This document shows positions 53,193 through 61,143 of a DNA stretch of 64,000 nucleotides, one piece after another. Location: contig NZ_JFZG01000024.1 of the NCBI RefSeq assembly GCF_000607165.1, positions 310,001 to 374,000 of the forward strand, given 5' to 3'. Both the position numbers and the translations under genes were made by a program. The notes under the pieces were generated by a model that saw nothing but the letters and a program-made list of their open reading frames with translations, had not been told where the DNA came from and searched no databases. How positions within the stretch are numbered: position 1 is the first letter of the stretch; each line of letters starts with the position of its first letter. The DNA is from Ralstonia pickettii (lineage in GTDB: Bacteria > Pseudomonadota > Gammaproteobacteria > Burkholderiales > Burkholderiaceae).

Positions 53193-53954
53193 ATGCGAAT
53201 CCGAACTGAAACCCTGCGCGACGGGCAAGGCCTGTATCTGTGCGCTGCTGCGGCCTTTGCGGCCGTCATCGGCTTGTCGATTGGCGTGTTCTCGACGCCG
53301 CTGCCTGAATCGGAAAACGCCGCTGCCGCTGAGTCGCACACATCAAGCGCCGCTGTCTTATCCGCCCAGCCCGCAAACGCGCCGAGCACAACATCGTCCC
53401 GCGTGGGCATCGCTCCTGCGCTTGCCATCTCAGAGCAGCAAACGCTGGTTGTGGATACCGCGTTGCTCAACGTGTTCAACATCTTCCTGCTCAAGCCTGA
53501 CGGTGACCGCGCTGAACAGTTGGCGGTCTATCTCAAAAGCAAACTCCCGCCCACCGCGCTTGCGGAAGCCCTACAACTGGCCGAGCGGTATCAGGCATAC
53601 ATGCAGGCGCATGACGAGCTGCTGGCTGCCCAGCACCTGAACGGCAACATACAGGCCGCCACCGTCGATATCGATCGCATCGCCATCTGGCGCGAACAGC
53701 GCGACCGCCTGCGGCAACGCGTGCTGGGCGATCGCGTGGCACAGGCCTGGTATCAGAACGACGATGCACAGCTCGATCAGGTGCTGCAGGAATGGCGGCA
53801 GCGGGTGGCGGATGCACAGGGCGTGACCTTGCAGGGCGAGCGGTATCCGGTGCCGCATTGGAGCAATCCTGCGCAGGAGGAGAAGCACCGGGAGTACATG
53901 GTGGGGGTGTTGCGCGGGGTGGTTAGGGGGTATGCGGAGCGGCGGATGAAGTAG
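53193..53954 (+). CDS. Membrane-anchored helical protein resembling lipase chaperones
   Basis: With the ATG at 53193 the product has 253 residues (53175 is another possible start). One N-terminal membrane helix (about 15-35) is followed by a Ser/Ala linker and a helical domain of about 170 residues: FNIFLL, YLKSKLPPTALAEALQL, AERYQAYMQAHDELLAAQ, LRQRVLGDRVAQAWY. This shape is like the steric chaperone of secreted lipases (LifO type), but no lipase gene is near; the neighbour is a polygalacturonase. Similarity is partial, so the name is tentative. Confidence 0.5.
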   Translation: MRIRTETLRDGQGLYLCAAAAFAAVIGLSIGVFSTPLPESENAAAAESHTSSAAVLSAQPANAPSTTSSRVGIAPALAISEQQTLVVDTALLNVFNIFLLKPDGDRAEQLAVYLKSKLPPTALAEALQLAERYQAYMQAHDELLAAQHLNGNIQAATVDIDRIAIWREQRDRLRQRVLGDRVAQAWYQNDDAQLDQVLQEWRQRVADAQGVTLQGERYPVPHWSNPAQEEKHREYMVGVLRGVVRGYAERRMK

Positions 53955-54108
53955 GACTGAAGTGTCACTGCGCTGTCCACGCGCTCCGTCGCATTCCCAC
54001 CCACACTTCGCTCCACACCAAACCGTTTCCCGCACGACCAAAGCCCATCCCCGCTACGATCCTCCGGTACGAAATTGCGGCTGCAGCCGCCAAACAGGAG
54101 GGCACTCC

Positions 54109-55026
54109 GTGCCGCACACCGACACGCCCCCATCCGGCCACGCTACCGATCTGGCCCTGCTCCTCACGCTGTCGACCCTGTGGGGCGCGTCGTACACCTT
54201 CATCCGGATAGGCGTGGAGACCATTCCGCCGCTCACTTTCATTGCCGCCAGAACGTTGATCGCAGCGACGCTGCTGTTGGTGTGGATGCGCAGTCGCAAC
54301 GTCCGCATGCCGCGCGACCGGCGAGTCTGGATGCGCTTCGGCGTGCAGGCGCTGCTCAACAGCGTTGTGCCCTTCACGCTCATCGCGTGGGCCGAGTGCT
54401 CGGTTGGGGCAAGTCTGGCGACCATCCTGAATTCGACGTCGCCCGTGATGGTGTTTGTGGCGACGGCGTTCATCACGCGGCACGAGCCGGTGTCGTTGCG
54501 CAAGCTGATCGGCGTGATTGCCGGGTTTGTCGGCACGTGCCTGGTGATTGGCCCGAGCGCGCTCGATGGGCTGGGCGGGCAGCTTGTTCCGCAACTGGCT
54601 ATCGTGGCGGCCACGGCCTGCTATGCAGGTGCGGCGATCTACGGCAGGTCTTTCAAGGGGCTGCATCCTGCGGCGCCGGCTACCGGCTCATTGCTGGTGG
54701 GGGCGTTGGTGCTCACGCCGGCGAGCCTGCTTGTTGATCACCCTTGGACGCTTCAGCCTTCCGTGCGTTCGTTGACGGCGTTGGTGGCGCTGGCGGCGTT
54801 CTCCACGGCGCTGGCCTTTACCATCTACTTCCGGCTCATCCAGACGCTGGGGGCGATCGGTACCACCGCGCAGGCCTATTTGCGTGTGCCGATTGGCGTG
54901 GCGATCGGCGTGGTGTTTCTGGGGGAATCGTTGCCGTCTTCGGCGTGGATCGGGCTGGCGTGCGTGGTGGTGGGGGTGGCGGCGATGTCGATGCCGGGCC
55001 GGGCCACCCAAGTGCGGCGGGTGTAG
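54109..55026 (+). CDS. EamA-family (drug/metabolite) transporter
   Basis: The GTG at 54109 with CAGGAGGG 7 bases upstream gives 305 residues with ten hydrophobic helices in two EamA repeats (LLTLSTLWGASYTFIRIG and LAIVAATACYAGAAIYGRSF). DMT exporters move amino acids or other small metabolites; the substrate is unknown. The frame is open to 53962 but the added residues are not helical. Convergent with the MASE4 gene, 31 bp apart. Confidence 0.87.
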   Translation: MPHTDTPPSGHATDLALLLTLSTLWGASYTFIRIGVETIPPLTFIAARTLIAATLLLVWMRSRNVRMPRDRRVWMRFGVQALLNSVVPFTLIAWAECSVGASLATILNSTSPVMVFVATAFITRHEPVSLRKLIGVIAGFVGTCLVIGPSALDGLGGQLVPQLAIVAATACYAGAAIYGRSFKGLHPAAPATGSLLVGALVLTPASLLVDHPWTLQPSVRSLTALVALAAFSTALAFTIYFRLIQTLGAIGTTAQAYLRVPIGVAIGVVFLGESLPSSAWIGLACVVVGVAAMSMPGRATQVRRV

Positions 55027-55057
55027 CGCGGCGTCACCGCGTCACCGCATCACCGCG

Positions 55058-55984
55058 TCAGCCCTTCCGATCTCCAACATTGCTCGCCGCCAGCCGTCTG
55101 AGTTCCGCCCGCGCCGCTGCCAACCGGGAATGCAGCACCGTGTTCTCGATCAGCAACAGCAGCAGCACAAGGCTCGCCCCCAACAACCCGAACACGCGGC
55201 CGGCATAGAAGCCGAGGTCATATCGCCCGCCGTTGAATACGGCGCTGAGCGCGACATCGCAGATCCACACGCACAGCACCACCATCAGCCAGATGTCGAG
55301 CGTCAGGTGTGGGCGGCTGCGCCAGAGCACGACCAGCGCGACCACGCAAAAACACCATGTGCCGCCCGCCACGATCCCCATCACGGGCGTGTAGCGGTTG
55401 GCCGCCATGATGGCGGGCAGCAGATGTTCGCCGGCGGTGGCCAGCGCCACGCACGTGGCCGCTGCGCCCAGCACGGCCGCCACGGTGCCCAGCGCCGTTT
55501 GTCGCGTCAGCGTGTGGATTGGGAAGCGGCCGGGCTCGCGCTCTTCCCGCCCCTTGAGCACGGCGTAAGCGATGACAAACAGCGGAAAGCCCGCGTGCCA
55601 GAACATGTAGATCCAGGCAGTGCTCTGCGGCCCGGCGCCCAACAGGCCGCGTGATGCGAACAGCCCCGGAAACGATAGCAAGTGCCCCACCGCCGTGGCC
55701 GCCGTGAACAGGTAGCCGCTGGCGAGCGCCAGCATCGCGCGCGACCGCGTGATCGCGAACTGCCCGAAGAGCAGCGCCGCGGTAATCAAGTCATTGAGGA
55801 TGAGGGCCGACTCGTAAATCGGCACGAACGACGGAAGTTGCGCCAACTGCACCTTGGCGAACGGCACGGCCGACACCAGTACCACGAGCGAGAGCAAAGC
55901 CACCGCTTGCGCCATCCAGTACGTCCGGCGTCCTGGAGAGAGGCTCAGCAACAAGCCTCGCTGCATGTCCAGCGTTTCCGACAT
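55058..55984 (-). CDS. MASE4-domain membrane protein without an output domain
   Basis: A 308-residue protein from the ATG at 55984 (GGGGG about 10 bases upstream). Eight hydrophobic helices match MASE4, the membrane sensor normally joined to a GGDEF or histidine-kinase domain. After the last helix only about 30 residues remain, a coiled-coil stretch (LLLIENTVLHSRLAAARAEL) where a linker to an output domain would start. The gene therefore ends where a catalytic domain is expected; it may be a truncated sensor or a partner for another protein. Confidence 0.8.
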   Translation of the reverse strand: MSETLDMQRGLLLSLSPGRRTYWMAQAVALLSLVVLVSAVPFAKVQLAQLPSFVPIYESALILNDLITAALLFGQFAITRSRAMLALASGYLFTAATAVGHLLSFPGLFASRGLLGAGPQSTAWIYMFWHAGFPLFVIAYAVLKGREEREPGRFPIHTLTRQTALGTVAAVLGAAATCVALATAGEHLLPAIMAANRYTPVMGIVAGGTWCFCVVALVVLWRSRPHLTLDIWLMVVLCVWICDVALSAVFNGGRYDLGFYAGRVFGLLGASLVLLLLLIENTVLHSRLAAARAELRRLAASNVGDRKG

Positions 55985-56321
55985 CACGTTGGCCCCCTTG
56001 CGGTGACTGTGTCACGCGTTTGCTTGTGGTGTGACTTGCTGTGCGACTGCGATGCGATTGTGCTGCCAGGCGGCGGCCCGCGATGGTGAGTCCGGCGCAT
56101 TTTTGCGGGGTGCCGACGGCTGACGTCTTATAGACGCGTGATAGTCAGCAGCCTGCCCAATGTCAAAGCGGCGAAGGGGTAGGCCTTTCAGGTCTGGCGC
56201 GCCGGCCCGGGGTGGTGGCCGACAGCCAGCCGGCAGCTACTGGCTACGCCTGAGTGCGGCACGCATCCAGCAGAGATAGACTGGTGCCCACCCCAGGGCA
56301 CCAGCCTGCAAAGGAGTGCGC
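55985..56321. other. Divergent intergenic region upstream of the hydratase gene
   Basis: A 337-bp region. One structured stretch at about 56119-56150: outer stem GCTGAC/GTCAGC with an inner GTCT/AGAC stem. No clear promoter pair, small gene or known riboswitch was recognised. Confidence 0.35.
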
Positions 56322-57125
56322 ATGCAACCTCACCCCACCACCAACACCGCCACCGAGGCACCCGTCCTGCGCGATGACCGCGACGGCGTTGTCACCCTGC
56401 GGCTGAATCGGCCCCTGCAGTTCAACGCGTTATCAGAAGCCATGCTTGATGCGCTGCAGCGCGCGTTGGACGACATTGCGCGAGATGCGGCGGTGCGCTG
56501 CGTGGTGCTCGGCGCCGAGGGCAAGGCCTTCTGCGCCGGACACGACCTGCGTGAAATGCGCGGCACGCCCGAGCTTGCGTATTACCAGGCGCTGTTTGCG
56601 CGATGCAGTGTGGTGATGCAGGCGATTCAGGCGCTGCCGGTGCCGGTCATCGCACGCGTGCATGGCGTGGCAACCGCTGCGGGTTGCCAGTTGGTCGGCA
56701 GTTGTGACCTCGCCATCGCCTCGGATGCGGCGCGGTTTGCAGTGTCAGGCATCAACGTCGGCCTGTTCTGTTCGACGCCTGCGGTGGCGCTGTCGCGCAA
56801 CGTGCTTGCGAAGCGCGCGTTCGACATGCTGGTGACGGGCCGCTTTATCGATGCGGCTACGGCCGCTGACTGGGGCCTCATCAACGAGGCCGTGCCGGCT
56901 GCCGAGCTGGATGATGTGGTCGCTCGCAAGGTGGCGGACATCGTCTCGAAGAGCCCCGTCGCCATCCGTTACGGCAAGGCGATGTTCTATCGGCAACGGC
57001 AGATGCCGCTTGCCGATGCCTATGCTTACGCAGGCGATGTCATGGCACGCAACATGATGGAAGAAGACGCGGGCGAGGGCATCGACGCCTTCCTGGAAAA
57101 ACGCCCCGCCCGCTGGCGTTCTTAA
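56322..57125 (+). CDS. Enoyl-CoA hydratase/isomerase family protein
   Basis: A 267-residue crotonase-fold enzyme from the ATG at 56322 (AAGGAG 5 bases upstream). Crotonase motifs are GKAFCAGHDLREM (oxyanion hole) and LVGSCDLAIASDAARF (second oxyanion element). The subgroup with FCAGHDL includes enoyl-CoA hydratases of broad substrate range. A catalytic Glu at the second position is not obvious (NVGLFCS replaces the usual ELGL), so exact activity is open. No other beta-oxidation genes are near. Confidence 0.88.
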   Translation: MQPHPTTNTATEAPVLRDDRDGVVTLRLNRPLQFNALSEAMLDALQRALDDIARDAAVRCVVLGAEGKAFCAGHDLREMRGTPELAYYQALFARCSVVMQAIQALPVPVIARVHGVATAAGCQLVGSCDLAIASDAARFAVSGINVGLFCSTPAVALSRNVLAKRAFDMLVTGRFIDAATAADWGLINEAVPAAELDDVVARKVADIVSKSPVAIRYGKAMFYRQRQMPLADAYAYAGDVMARNMMEEDAGEGIDAFLEKRPARWRS

Positions 57126-57159
57126 GCGCCGTCGGGGCGGGACTTCTCCCGCAGCCTCA

Positions 57160-57714
57160 TCACGCAGGCTTCTGCGGCTTGCGGTCTGCCAGCAGCTTCT
57201 GGATGGCGGCTTCCGTCTCGGCGTAGCGGCCTTCGCCAAAGTGCTGATAGACGATGCGCCCATCGGTATCGATCAGGTACAGCGCCGGCCAGAACTGGTT
57301 GTGGAAGGCCGACCACGTTGCATAGCTGTTGTCCTGCGCGACCGGGTAGCGCACGTCCAGGCGCTTGAGCGCTTCCTGCACGTTGGCGGTCGATTTTTCG
57401 AACGCGTATTCCGGCGTGTGCACGCCCACCACGACCAGGCCTTGATCCTTGTATTTGTCGTACCACTGCTTCACGTGCGGCAGCGTGTTGAGGCAGTTGA
57501 TGCACGAGTACGTCCAGAAATCCACCAGCACGACCTTGCCGCGCAGGTCCTTCATCGACAGCGGCTGCGAATTCAGCCACTGATTGATGCCGGTGAATTC
57601 GGGTGCCGCCGCGCCGGTCGCGGCGGTCTGGCTGAAGGCGGGCGCGCCAGTCCCGACAAAGTAGACGGCGCCGATGGTGAGTGCCGCAAGGGCGGCGCGG
57701 AGGGTCGTGCGCAT
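57160..57714 (-). CDS. TlpA/ResA-like periplasmic thioredoxin-fold protein
   Basis: A 184-residue exported protein: signal peptide (about 1-29), then a redoxin domain of the type found at the C-terminus of DipZ, with the active-site pair C71-I-N-C74 (SCINC) and the hallmark VVGVHTPEYAFEKS. It is probably a periplasmic thiol-disulfide oxidoreductase. It lies 67 bp downstream of ohr and is likely cotranscribed with it. The similar redoxin domain of the nearby dipZ product suggests the two act in one redox pathway. Confidence 0.9.
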   Translation of the reverse strand: MRTTLRAALAALTIGAVYFVGTGAPAFSQTAATGAAAPEFTGINQWLNSQPLSMKDLRGKVVLVDFWTYSCINCLNTLPHVKQWYDKYKDQGLVVVGVHTPEYAFEKSTANVQEALKRLDVRYPVAQDNSYATWSAFHNQFWPALYLIDTDGRIVYQHFGEGRYAETEAAIQKLLADRKPQKPA

Positions 57715-57781
57715 GATGTGGGTTCCCTGAAAGATTGCTGGTGAGGGCCCGCCAGCCGCTGGCGGCGGGCCATGCGAAGCG

Positions 57782-58198
57782 TCAGACCAGGTTCAGCTCG
57801 ACGTGGATATTGCCGCGCGTAGCCTTCGAATACGGGCAGATCTGGTGAGCCGCTTCCACCACGGCCTGCGCCACTTCGCGGTCCAGGCCGGGCAGGCTCA
57901 CGTTCAGGCGTGCTTGCAGGAAGAACGCATCGTCGGTAGTGCCCAGGTCGACTTCGGTGTTCAGCGACAGGTCGGCCGGCAGCTTGATCTTCATCTGGCT
58001 GGCCGCGCGGCCCATTGCGCCGATAAAGCAGGCCGACCAGCCCGCGGCAAACAGTTGCTCGGGGTTCGTGCCGCGGCCGCTGCTGCCCGGGGGCGACAGC
58101 TTCAGGCTCAGGCGGTCGTCGTCGCTGTGGGCCTGGCCATCGCGGCCGCCGGTGACGTTGACCTTGGCGGTGTACAGAACGTTTTCGATGCGGGTCAT
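57782..58198 (-). CDS. ohr: Organic hydroperoxide resistance protein Ohr
   Basis: A 138-residue OsmC/Ohr-family thiol peroxidase starting at 58198 behind a strong AAGGAG. The two redox cysteines are C57 (GWSACFIG) and C121 (ICPYS), 64 residues apart as in Ohr proteins. It reduces organic and lipid hydroperoxides using lipoylated partners. Ohr is usually regulated by an OhrR protein, but no ohrR is adjacent; a motif in its promoter region is shared with the neighbouring two-component system instead. Confidence 0.92.
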   Translation of the reverse strand: MTRIENVLYTAKVNVTGGRDGQAHSDDDRLSLKLSPPGSSGRGTNPEQLFAAGWSACFIGAMGRAASQMKIKLPADLSLNTEVDLGTTDDAFFLQARLNVSLPGLDREVAQAVVEAAHQICPYSKATRGNIHVELNLV

Positions 58199-58354
58199 GG
58201 TGATCTCCTTTTGATGAAGGGGAAAGACTGGAGGTTGGATTTGCGTTGTTGGCTTGTTGCCGGAGCCACGAGACGTATTAAAGAGGGCTGACGTATCCCC
58301 GAAGTAGCGCGGAAGGGCCTTTCTGTCTGGGCGTGTATCGCTGTCGCGGCTGGA

Positions 58355-58370
58355 TACAAACGCGTACAAA
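58355..58370. promoter_or_regulatory. Direct repeat TACAAA-CGCG-TACAAA upstream of ohr
   Basis: Two TACAAA half sites 10 bp apart, typical geometry for an OmpR-family dimer. The 11-mer TACAAACGCGT (58355-58365) recurs at 60289-60299 in front of the response-regulator gene. On the minus strand it reads TTTGTA-N4-TTTGTA, 157 bp upstream of the ohr start. Confidence 0.6.
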
Positions 58371-58403
58371 AACGCCGCGCGCATAGCGGCGTTGGCGGCG
58401 GCA

Positions 58404-60191
58404 TCAACCGAAGGTGAAGGCGTAGGCATGTGCCCCCGCATCAAGAAAGCGGATCTCGAACGTGTGCTCGCCCACCGTGCCGGCCTGGCGGACGAGCTGG
58501 TAGAGGCGCGTTTGGGTGATGGCGCCATTGCCGTGGGCATCGGTATCGGCGCCGTGGCTGTCGCCGGGGGCCTTGCCGTCGATCCTGACGGTGAAGCGCA
58601 CGGCGCGGCCGTCGGCAGCCGGCCCGAGCACGAGGTGCAGATCACGCGCGTGGAATCGGTAGACGATGCTGCCGTCGGCGCGGTCGAGCGTGGCTTGCTC
58701 GGCATCGATCGTCCATTGGCCAGACAGGCCCCAATCGTTCAGGCCGAGCTTGCCGACGCTGTATGCGTGCGACGTGCCGATCTGCACACCGCCCGGCGAT
58801 GCAAAGCGTGCGGCTTGGGCATAACCGACGTACGTTTCCGGCGAGCGGACGTTGTCCAGGTCTGGTGCAGCCTGCGCCCCGGGGCCATCGGGCGCGACCA
58901 CGCCGCCTGCCACCTGCTTGTTGCCGGCCTCGGCCAGCAGAGCCTGGATGACGCGTTCAGAGGCGGCGTAATCGCCCTCGCCAAACTGGTGGTGCCGGAT
59001 GTTGCCCTGGGCATCGACAAAGTACGCGGCCGGCCAGTAGCTGTTGTGGAAGGCGTTCCAGATGCGGTAGTTACTGTCGATGGCCACCGGAAAGTTGACG
59101 CGGAAGCCGCTGACGGCGCGGGCGACGTTCTCGGGTGACTTTTCGAAGGCGAATTCCGGCGTGTGTACGCCCACCACGGTCAGGCCCTGGTCCTTGTACT
59201 TGTCGGCCCACGCGCGCAGGTAAGGCAGCGTGCGGATGCAGTTGATGCACGAGTACGTCCAGAAATAGACGAGCGTGACCTTGCCGCGCAGTTGGTCGCC
59301 TGTGAGCGGTGCGGAATTGAGCCACTGCACCGCGCCGTCGAACGACGCCACGCGGCCCTCCACGGGCAAGCCGCTGGGCAGGGCCACAGGTGCAGCGTTG
59401 ACTTCGGACACCACGTTCAGGCTCGCCTGTGGCGCAGGGCGGCGTACGCCTAGGCCGCCCAGCCCGCCCAGCCCGTTCACCAGCGCCTGTTCAAGCTGCG
59501 TGGTGCTGCCGGAAGATAGGCGCGCTAGCAGACCGGTATCTGCCCCCAGCCCGATGAGTGCTACGCCGCCCAGCACGCTTGCGCCCATGATGCGACGCGC
59601 CCATTCGCCCAGGCCCATGGAGCGCTTCATGGCGGCAAATACACGCCCGCCCAGCCCCAGCGCTGCCGCCAGCGATGTGGCCGCGCCCGCGGCGTAGGCC
59701 GCCAGGGCCAACGCGCCGGACACGCTCGCCCCTTTGAGCGCCACGCCGGTCAGCACCAAGCCGAGGATCGGCCCGGCGCAGGGCGCCCACAGCATCCCCG
59801 TGGCCACGCCCAGCAGCAGCGAGCCCGCTACCGAAGGCTCGGCCGATGTGCCGCCCGTCGCCGCTTGCCCGGCCAGCCGGTTGCCCAGCGCCACGGCGGG
59901 CCGTGCCATCAGATCGGCCAGCCTGGGCCACAGCAGCGACAGCCCGAACACCGCCAGCAGCGCAAGCGCCGCAAACCGGCCGACCTCGTTGGCGCGCACT
60001 GCCCACGCACCGCCGGCTGAAAGCAGCGTGGCAAAGCCGGCAAAGGTGAACGCCATGCCGGCGAGCATTGGCAGCTTGCCGCGCACAAAGGGCTGGCCGG
60101 TGCGGCTCAACACAAACGGCAGGACGGGCAGGATGCACGGACTCAGGATGGTCAGCGCACCGCCCAGGTAGGCGAGTATCAGCAGGCTCAT
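58404..60191 (-). CDS. dipZ: DipZ-type thiol-disulfide transporter/oxidoreductase
   Basis: From the ATG at 60191 (GGAGGA about 10 bases upstream) the product has 595 residues in three parts. Residues 1-240 are a CcdA/DsbD-like membrane domain with cysteines in LSPCILP and WAPCAGP. A TlpA-like redoxin domain follows with C315-I-N-C318. The C-terminal 130 residues are a beta-sandwich-like domain found in DipZ proteins. It moves electrons from the cytoplasm to periplasmic thiols. The nearby TlpA-like protein is a likely partner. Divergent from the response-regulator gene. Confidence 0.92.
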   Translation of the reverse strand: MSLLILAYLGGALTILSPCILPVLPFVLSRTGQPFVRGKLPMLAGMAFTFAGFATLLSAGGAWAVRANEVGRFAALALLAVFGLSLLWPRLADLMARPAVALGNRLAGQAATGGTSAEPSVAGSLLLGVATGMLWAPCAGPILGLVLTGVALKGASVSGALALAAYAAGAATSLAAALGLGGRVFAAMKRSMGLGEWARRIMGASVLGGVALIGLGADTGLLARLSSGSTTQLEQALVNGLGGLGGLGVRRPAPQASLNVVSEVNAAPVALPSGLPVEGRVASFDGAVQWLNSAPLTGDQLRGKVTLVYFWTYSCINCIRTLPYLRAWADKYKDQGLTVVGVHTPEFAFEKSPENVARAVSGFRVNFPVAIDSNYRIWNAFHNSYWPAAYFVDAQGNIRHHQFGEGDYAASERVIQALLAEAGNKQVAGGVVAPDGPGAQAAPDLDNVRSPETYVGYAQAARFASPGGVQIGTSHAYSVGKLGLNDWGLSGQWTIDAEQATLDRADGSIVYRFHARDLHLVLGPAADGRAVRFTVRIDGKAPGDSHGADTDAHGNGAITQTRLYQLVRQAGTVGEHTFEIRFLDAGAHAYAFTFG

Positions 60192-60253
60192 GATCGACAT
60201 TCCTCCGCAAGGGATCGGGATTGCCTCCATCAGACGCCGCGCGCGTAGCTGGC

Positions 60254-60322
60254 TTGTATCACCGCAGGGGCGACTTTGTATCGGACTGTACAAACGCGTC
60301 CGCCAGATGCATTCCGATACAA
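60254..60322. promoter_or_regulatory. Cluster of TTTGTATC/TACAAA sites between dipZ and the response regulator gene
   Basis: TTGTATC (60254-60260), an inverted repeat TTTGTA-N8-TACAAA (60275-60294) that continues into CGCGT, and GATACAA (60316-60322). The 11-mer TACAAACGCGT matches the site near ohr. The cluster lies 63-130 bp upstream of dipZ and 78-146 bp upstream of the regulator gene. Confidence 0.65.
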
Positions 60323-60399
60323 CACGGGCCCGCTGCGTCACACCGAGAGGCGCAAAATAGCGCCTTCCTTCCACCTTCCATCGTGCCGAGGTCACCCCC

Positions 60400-61143
60400 A
60401 TGGACGCCCACGTCGACCACATCCTGATCGTCGATGATGACCGCGAGATCCGCGAACTCGTTTCGACCTATCTCACCAAGAACGGGCTGCGTGTGACTGC
60501 CTCGCCCGATGGGCGCCACATGCGTGCGTTTCTGGAGGCCAACACCGTCGACCTGATCGTGCTCGACCTGATGCTGCCCGGCGACGACGGCCTTGTGCTG
60601 TGTCGCGAGCTGCGCGCTGGCAAGCACAAGGCCACGCCCGTGCTGATGCTCACCGCGCGCGACGACGAGACCGACCGCATCATCGGCCTGGAAATGGGCG
60701 CTGACGATTACGTGGCCAAGCCGTTTGCTGCACGCGAGCTGCTGGCCCGCATCAAGGCCGTGCTGCGCCGCACGCGCATGCTGCCACCCAACCTGCAGAT
60801 TTCCGAAGCGGGGCAGATGCTGGCCTTTGGCGATTGGCACCTCGATACCACCGCGCGCCACCTGATCGATGCCGAGGGCACCATCGTCGCCCTGAGCGGT
60901 GCGGAATACCGCCTGCTGCGCGTGTTTGTCGACCACCCGATGCGCGTCTTCAACCGCGATCAACTGCTCAACCTCACGCAGGGCCGCGAGGCTGAGATGT
61001 TCGAGCGATCCGTTGACCTGCTGGTCAGCCGCCTGCGCCAGCGCCTGAATGACGATGCGCGCGATCCGGCGTACATCAAGACCGTGCGCAGCGAGGGCTA
61101 TGTCTTTGCCAAGCCGGTGGAGATCAAGGAGGCGCGCCAATGA
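60400..61143 (+). CDS. OmpR-family response regulator
   Basis: A 247-residue regulator. Receiver domain with the acidic pair (VDDD, about 10-13), phosphorylatable D56 (LIVLDLM) and the Lys of YVAKPF; winged-helix output domain about 140-240 (LLRVFVDHPMRVFNRDQLL and KTVRSEGYVF). The sensor kinase gene overlaps it (ATGA at 61140-61143), so both are one translationally coupled unit. Likely targets are dipZ and ohr, because a shared 11-bp motif lies in both promoter regions. Confidence 0.95.
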   Translation: MDAHVDHILIVDDDREIRELVSTYLTKNGLRVTASPDGRHMRAFLEANTVDLIVLDLMLPGDDGLVLCRELRAGKHKATPVLMLTARDDETDRIIGLEMGADDYVAKPFAARELLARIKAVLRRTRMLPPNLQISEAGQMLAFGDWHLDTTARHLIDAEGTIVALSGAEYRLLRVFVDHPMRVFNRDQLLNLTQGREAEMFERSVDLLVSRLRQRLNDDARDPAYIKTVRSEGYVFAKPVEIKEARQ

